DNA of 64,000 bases from Panicum virgatum (lineage: Eukaryota; Streptophyta; Magnoliopsida; Poales; Poaceae), in assembly GCF_016808335.1 (NCBI RefSeq), contig NC_053149.1, positions 56,907,922 through 56,971,921 of the forward strand, given 5' to 3'. Under the pieces are notes generated by a model. The model made no database searches. It saw only the letters and a list, made by a program, of their open reading frames with translations, and was not told the origin of the DNA. A program made the translations under genes and the position numbers. Positions within the stretch are counted from its first letter, which is position 1. Each line of letters begins with the position of its first letter. Below, one piece after another: positions 59,130 through 64,000 of the stretch.

Positions 59130-60131
59130 GTATTATATTAAGAAGAAACTCAATTGTTTTTTAGTCGAGAAAATCTTCTAAACCCTAGCAATTCTAGTGA
59201 GGAGATTTTTTTATGCAGCATCCAAGAATAAATCAAACGATGATGGACATAACTCGATACATCCACTCCACCGTGCAAATATGTGTTCCTGCAAAGTGGT
59301 TCGGCTGCCGATTGGCAACCAACCGGTTGGGACCTCGGTTCGGCTGCTTTGCCGTCGTTGCAACTGACGCTTTCTTTAAGCCGAGCGGGCGTGCTCATGG
59401 TCATGGGTTTGCCGCTTTCCTCTCCGGTCGCTTGCTTCGCGTCCGAGCGCTGCAAGCCCGCACACCACTGTGCGACTAGCACGAGGTCCTTTGCTGCTGC
59501 CTTCTGGCTACTCCTTGAGCTTTTAGCAAAGGATCTTCAACAGTTTTTCAATAATCCTTTCCTAATAATAGGTATTAGGAGATTTTCTAATACCAATTTG
59601 AGGATTATTGGGGGAGTTGCTTTTGAAGTCTTCCAATACTTTTATCCTATACAACAATATATTGGGAGAGCATGAACTCTCCTTTTATTTGAGGGGAGAT
59701 GGGGTGAAATATTGGGACATCCCAATAGTTATTGAGAAAAAAAATATATGCTGAAGTATATCTTTTTTTCAATAGTAGAAGATTATTGGGGATTAGGAAC
59801 TGCCGGAGATGCTCTAGCGCCCTCATGTTTAATGAAAACCATGTACTTGTTATCTTATACCAATTGGTTGGTTAGCCGCCTGCAGGTGCCGAGGAACAAA
59901 AAAGCTTCTGAACCCGTCGACCTCGTGTTCCTTTAGCCCTTTTGTTTTCTTGCTTTTGGTGCTTCAGGAGCACTCCAAAGGGAAAATCGAAGGAAATCTT
60001 CCCCCCAAGAAAAAAAAAGGAAACACGAGTGGCGCGCACATCCCCCACTTGCGATTGGATCTCGCGAAAGCGGCGTGGCCGGATCCTGCACATCCTGGCC
60101 GGCCCGCACCTTTTTCTGCTTCGTTAAGTGA
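59130..60131. other. Spacer, possible decayed MITE at 59520-59820
   Basis: No gene. AT-rich sequence at 59520-59820 is bounded by AGCAAAGGATCTTCAACAG and CTGCCGGAGATGCTCTAGC, which resemble the CATCTCC[A/G][A/G]CAG ends of common grass MITEs in inverted form. Ends are too loose for a firm call. Confidence 0.4.
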
Positions 60132-60359
60132 GGCCCTGTTTAGTTTTTAAAATTTTTCAAAATTTCCTGTCATCGAATTTTTGGATACATACATGAAGTA
60201 TTAAATGGAGTTTAAAAAATAATTAATTATACAGTTTAACTGTAAATGATGAGATGAATCTTTTGAGCTTAATTAGTTCATGATTGGACACTAATTATTA
60301 AATAAAAACGAAAATATTACAGTAGCCAAAACCAAAAAAAATTGGAAACTAAACACGCC
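60132..60359. mobile_element. Tourist-like MITE with GTGA flanks
   Basis: Left end GGCCCTGTTTAGTTTTTAAA and right end TTGGAAACTAAACACGCC are inverted repeats. GTGA flanks both sides (60128-60131, 60360-60363). Core motif ATGAGATGAATCTTTTGAGC is typical of the family. Its right end is included in a 100-bp tandem duplication. Confidence 0.72.
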
Positions 60360-60530
60360 GTGAACCCTTAGGCCTTCAGGTAGCCGTACGTGTACAGGGA
60401 TTGGCCCTTAACAATGCGAGAGGGGGGCAAACCAAAAAAAATTGGAAACTAAACACGCCGTGAACCCTTAGGCCTTCAGGTAGCCGTACGTGTACAGGGA
60501 TTGGCCCTTAACAATGCGAGAGGGGGGCAA
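60331..60530. repeat. Perfect 100-bp tandem duplication
   Basis: 60331-60430 and 60431-60530 are identical by eye. Each unit contains the last 29 bases of the MITE plus 71 bases of flank (AGGTAGCCGTACGTGTACAG). Identity of the copies implies a recent event or an assembly artefact. Confidence 0.9.
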
Positions 60531-61552
60531 GGGCCTCTCGTGTTCTCGTGGCCGGCGCCTGCACCCCCGAGCCATGTCCCATGTGGACGAACGAATCCAA
60601 CTAGTTTGAATGGACGGCGAAGGAACAAGTTCTCTAGCCGGGGGGTTGCCGATTGGCCCGCACGCGATCGAATCAAATGCCCCCCACATGCCGTGGAGTG
60701 CAGAAGCGAAAGTCACCGCTATATTATTCTGGTGACAAAATAGAAGCCGGCCTCTTCTTTTGGCGAAAGATACCTCCGGCTTTCCCCGCCACGCCTACGC
60801 CACATGTACTAGCGAGTGGGGCTTGACCAATCCACCACTGGAAGACGAGGGAGCCAGGATTATCCGGGCAAGGTCGGCGGGCGCAATGCAAGATGATATG
60901 CCGGCGCCACACACGCACCGAACGGGTAAGATCACGCGGGGATACGACACGGAAAGAGATCGGACGGTCACGTCACGTCGCGTCCCGGTCCCGATCGTCG
61001 GGGCAGCCGCGAGCGGGCGGGCGGGCCGTAGCTGGCACTGGTGGCACCGGAAGCGGCGGTGCTCGTATCGCGCGCCGGGAGGGGACGCGACAAGCTGGGG
61101 AGATTTTGCGCGCACACTTGATGCGTTGCGGGGATCGCCATCGATCGAACGTGCTGCGCGCGAATGGCCTCGGCGTGCGTACGCGACGAGGCGTCGAGGC
61201 CCCCGCGCCGGGGCTGCGTCGCCGTCGGCGGAAAGCGGGGCGGATGGTTCCGGATCCGGCGGGCATGGCCACCGGCGCGATCTGGTGCGGATGGGTTCGG
61301 GCCTTGACCTTGACCTTGGCGGCTCGCGATAAGACGGCGACGCGCGTCCGTCCAACGCGCGTATCTGCTCCTGCTGCGCTGCGGACAGGAACCGCGCGGC
61401 GGCTCCGGGTTTCTTTTCTTCACGCCGTGCGCGAGATTTTTTTTTGGCAGTGTTTGAGATGGTTATGGTTTCCAGAATTGCAGGGACCACGGCACGGCGG
61501 CGGGGATTTTTTGGTTTCCCTCTGCGCGCTCGTGCTCCCTGTGGCCGCCATG
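60531..61552. other. GC- and CpG-rich block with no recognised gene
   Basis: Overlapping ORFs of 150-240 codons exist on both strands, but none shows a known motif and composition alone explains them. The high CpG density resembles a grass promoter or first-exon region, so a lost or unrecognised gene end is possible. Confidence 0.4.
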
Positions 61553-61865
61553 GGCCGTGTTTGGTTAAGTGTCATGTCAAATTTACACAAAAAGACGAAC
61601 ATCTGCATGGAGTGCTAAATGTAGTTTATTTGCAAAAAAAATTTTAGAAATGGGTGTAATTTTTCGAGACGAATCTAATGACGGTAATCAGGGGGTGATT
61701 TGCTATAGTAATCAGCCTCTAATCACGCGGTCAAAGTCCTCATTAGATTCGTCTCGCGATTTACACGGGGGTTGTGAAGGTGATTTTGTAATTAGACTTT
61801 ATTTAATACTCTAAATTAGTGGTCAAAGGTGCTACAGTATTTCATTGTTTTAACCAAACACGGCC
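61553..61865. mobile_element. Tourist-like MITE, ATG target duplication
   Basis: Ends GGCCGTGTTTGGTTAA and TTAACCAAACACGGCC are perfect inverted repeats over 16 bp apart from one base step. ATG occurs on both sides (61550-61552, 61866-61868). The core carries CGAGACGAATCTAATGA and its inverse TCATTAGATTCGTCTCG, so a long hairpin can form. Confidence 0.8.
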
Positions 61866-61899
61866 ATGGTTTCGGCCTCTTCTCATCGGGTACTGCAGT

Positions 61900-62200
61900 A
61901 GCCTGGGTAGCATAAATTTTAATAAAAATTAGAGGTACTAAATAAAGTCAGTTTGCAAAACTAATTCCACAATCCATGCGTTACTTCGCAAGACGAATCT
62001 AATGAGGTCTTTGACCGCACGATTAGAGGTTGATTACTGTAGCATCATTGTAGTCAATCATCGATTAATTACCGTCATTAAATTCGTCGCGAAAAGTTAC
62101 ACTCATCCATAAAAAAGTTTTGCAAATAAATTTCGTTTAGTGCTTTATGCAAACAAAATTCCTTTTTGTGCTAGTTGTGCTAGTGTCATCCAAACGGGGC
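61900..62200. mobile_element. MITE remnant related to 41690-42016
   Basis: The interior (GGTCTTTGACCGCACGATTA, TTCGTCGCGAAAAGTTACAC, AAAGTTTTGCAAATAAATTTC) matches the 41690 element closely. The right end reads CATCCAAACGGGGCC; the left end is not preserved. Confidence 0.6.
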
Positions 62201-62953
62201 CTCGACGCCACTGCTCGCCGGCGCCCCGTTCGGTGGTTTCTGTTTGGAAAGCCATGCCCTCGCTGCAGAGAACTGGTTCGTTGTAAAATACGATGCCTTT
62301 GGAACACGTCGTAACGCGATTGCAGCTTCGACGGCGGACCGTCGGCGCAAGGAAACAGGCTCGGGCAGCGCAACTGTAGGAAATGAAGAAAAGAAACAGC
62401 ACGGATGGGATTGGACCAGGACCATTGGGATGATGCTCTCCCACTCCAAGTCAGACGTGCTGATCCTCCCCCGCGAAACGGTTGAACTAGACTTGCAACT
62501 TGCGCGTATCTAGCGACTAGCGCCAGCCCATGAGCCGCGCGACATGCTGCGATATAGCGAGTGGCGACCGCGTGGTTGCACTTGCACGCACGCCTGCACG
62601 CAGACCTAGGTTGCCGTCGGATCTTGACGTGTTCGTCGATCCACGGCTCCGGGCTTTTGTTGCATTGCCAGTATGTGTACCACGAAAGTTTCAAAGATAC
62701 TACGCGTATTTTAAAAGGCGAAAATCTCCGGTCAAGGGCTCCGGTCAGACCGCATTATTTTGACGGTAAAGGCTGCACCGTTGGCAGGCAAGTCTTCGTT
62801 TTTATTTCGTGTCTTGTCGGGTCCGTTTAGACTTTAGAGGATGATGGTTTCAGACATCGCACGTTTTTGTTCCCTGGACCGTGTGTTCGGAGCTTACGTG
62901 TACAATCATAAATGCATGTGTACTTATTTTGACGGGTTGATCGTATACTAGTA
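62201..62953. other. Spacer, no gene recognised
   Basis: Mixed-composition sequence with short unrelated ORFs. Nothing supports a gene. Confidence 0.4.
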
Positions 62954-63181
62954 CTCCTCCGTCCCAAAATAAATATAATTCTATGGTTCAAAATTTGTCC
63001 CACAAAAAATACAATTTTGACTTATCAACCACAAAAGACAAGAGTCTCCGGAAACTTCTTGTACAAAAGACAAGCCAATGTTTAGATTTTTGTTACAAAA
63101 GATAAGGGGCAATTTAGTAATTTTCATCTAGCATTGATTTATGTGTTCGGTTTTAGAATTGTATTTATTTTGAGACGGAGG
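62954..63181. mobile_element. Stowaway-like MITE
   Basis: Ends CTCCTCCGTCCCAAAATAAA and TTTATTTTGAGACGGAGG are inverted and flanked by TA (62952-62953, 63182-63183). 228 bp, non-coding, typical Stowaway. Confidence 0.85.
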
Positions 63182-63332
63182 TATTAGGCAGTAGGAAAAA
63201 GAGATGGCATGCGTTACATCATAAATGGCCCACGTACTAAAAAGAAAAAACGGAGAAAGGTATTCATGGGCCGTGCATTTGAATCCATGCCCACCAGGCC
63301 AGCAGAACAATTGGGCCTTAGGTAGGGATGTT

Positions 63333-63610
63333 CTTCGCAGTTTTTTTATTTTTTATTTTTTATTTTCGTTTTTTACAAAAATATATTTTTGTTTTCAAAA
63401 TTTACAGGAATATATCCCAGTCGCAGGTGGTCGTCCCGCTGTGGGGCGGCAGGGGTTTTTCTGCAAAAATTTTTGCGGAGAATTTACGTTGAAGCTCCTG
63501 GAGGACCGGTCACCCGACAGCGGAGCGGCCGGCCCCCCAGGCCACCCGGCAGCGGGGCGACCGCCTCCCCCGGCCCTATATAAGGGGTTGGCTGTCCCCC
63601 ACCCCCTCAT
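63333..63610 (+). repeat. Right-edge copy of the promoter-bearing repeat
   Basis: The first ~150 bases match the reverse complement of the left-edge repeat (T runs, AAATATATTTTTG, AATTTACAGG, GTGGGGCGGCAGGGG). It then diverges and reaches CCCTATATAAGGGG (about 63575), a strong TATA box, followed by an untranslated leader with GGGA repeats (63640-63675). It reads like an LTR or TIR promoter driving rightward transcription. Confidence 0.6.
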
Positions 63611-63766
63611 TTGCATCACTAAAAATCTAGAAAAAAAAGAGAGGGAGGGAGGGAGGGAGAGGAGGGGTGAGGGAGAGGCAAAGCGTAGGGTACACAATCG
63701 TTTGTACGGAAATTGCATTCACCTATTTAACATTGCTTAAAAAAGGTTTTTTTTTTATCCGTAGGG

Positions 63767-63973
63767 TGGTCTCAAGACAACGACGAGGCCTCCTTCGACG
63801 ATTTTACACGGTTGTTTGCTACGCCTGCCCAGGACAATGATCCCAGCTTGCATACACCTCTGGCTCAGTTACGTCATCCTGCCAGAGATGTGAGGCCACC
63901 GGACCGTCATAGCAACCCTACAGATCACATACACGCACAACGTAAGAGAGGTCGGCACGGTAGGGATGGTTAG
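63767..63973 (+). CDS. Unidentified C-terminal exon (68 aa)
   Basis: After a T-rich tract and AG (63763-63764) an open frame runs 68 codons to TAG. It starts WSQDNDEASFDDFTRLF and continues with TPLAQLRHPARDVRPPD and a basic KRGRHGRDG end. It is too orderly for random sequence and looks like a last coding exon. No domain recognised. It could be the tail of a transposon-associated plant gene (for instance the plant mobile domain group), but that is a guess. The upstream exon was not found. Confidence 0.4.
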   Translation, partial: WSQDNDEASFDDFTRLFATPAQDNDPSLHTPLAQLRHPARDVRPPDRHSNPTDHIHAQRKRGRHGRDG

Positions 63974-64000
63974 TTGTTGCCACTTATTTCTCTATTGTTA

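Noticed and set aside
60760..61618. Four ORFs of 150-240 codons
   Set aside because: Mutually overlapping on both strands, Arg/Gly/Pro-rich, no domain. Kept only as a CpG-rich block.
1..64000. CRISPR arrays, tRNA or rRNA genes, prokaryotic operons
   Set aside because: No regularly spaced short repeats with unique spacers, no cloverleaf-type tRNA boxes, no ribosomal RNA signatures; introns and transposons show nuclear plant DNA.

Overview
The window is nuclear DNA from a grass, most likely a panicoid. The evidence is intron-bearing plant genes with GC-rich first exons, Stowaway and Tourist-like MITEs, and long nested LTR retrotransposons of grass type. The species cannot be named from sequence alone.

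Four host genes can be built exon by exon, all with intact frames: a TOD1/MUCI70-type (DUF616) Golgi glycosyltransferase-like protein (341-2726, +); plastid ribosomal protein L13 (3609-5831, +); a class A4 heat stress transcription factor (31946-33867, +); and a class II trehalose-phosphate synthase/phosphatase (39693-35866, -), convergent with the HSF gene. From memory, L13, HSFA4 and a class II TPS also lie close together on rice chromosome 1, so this looks like a conserved gene block spread apart by transposons. That is unchecked.

The 25 kb between L13 and the HSF gene is a nested stack. A Ty1/copia element with very short LTRs (6229-30422) was entered in its RT domain by a Ty3/gypsy Tat-type element (9964-28998). 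That element later received a reversed solo-LTR-like insert in gag (11589-15303) and a near full-length L1-type LINE in RT (18310-24162). All the pol genes in the stack are broken. The gypsy element nevertheless keeps an open three-exon antisense gene (27561-26779, -) between pol and its 3' LTR.

The distal part (40-64 kb) holds many MITEs, a short LINE fragment with a perfect 14-bp target duplication, and a 14 kb minus-strand Tat-type gypsy element (44251-58500). This element has its own antisense multi-exon gene, now decayed, with an N-terminal region resembling the 'putative gypsy type transposon' family. At the window edges lie two oppositely oriented copies of one promoter-bearing repeat. 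The left copy ends about 105 bp before the TOD1 start codon. The right copy leads into an unidentified final exon.

No tRNA, rRNA, CRISPR or prokaryotic operon was seen. The least ordinary material is the pair of antisense retrotransposon genes, the MITE nested in a MITE, and several exact tandem duplications that fall inside coding or regulatory sequence.
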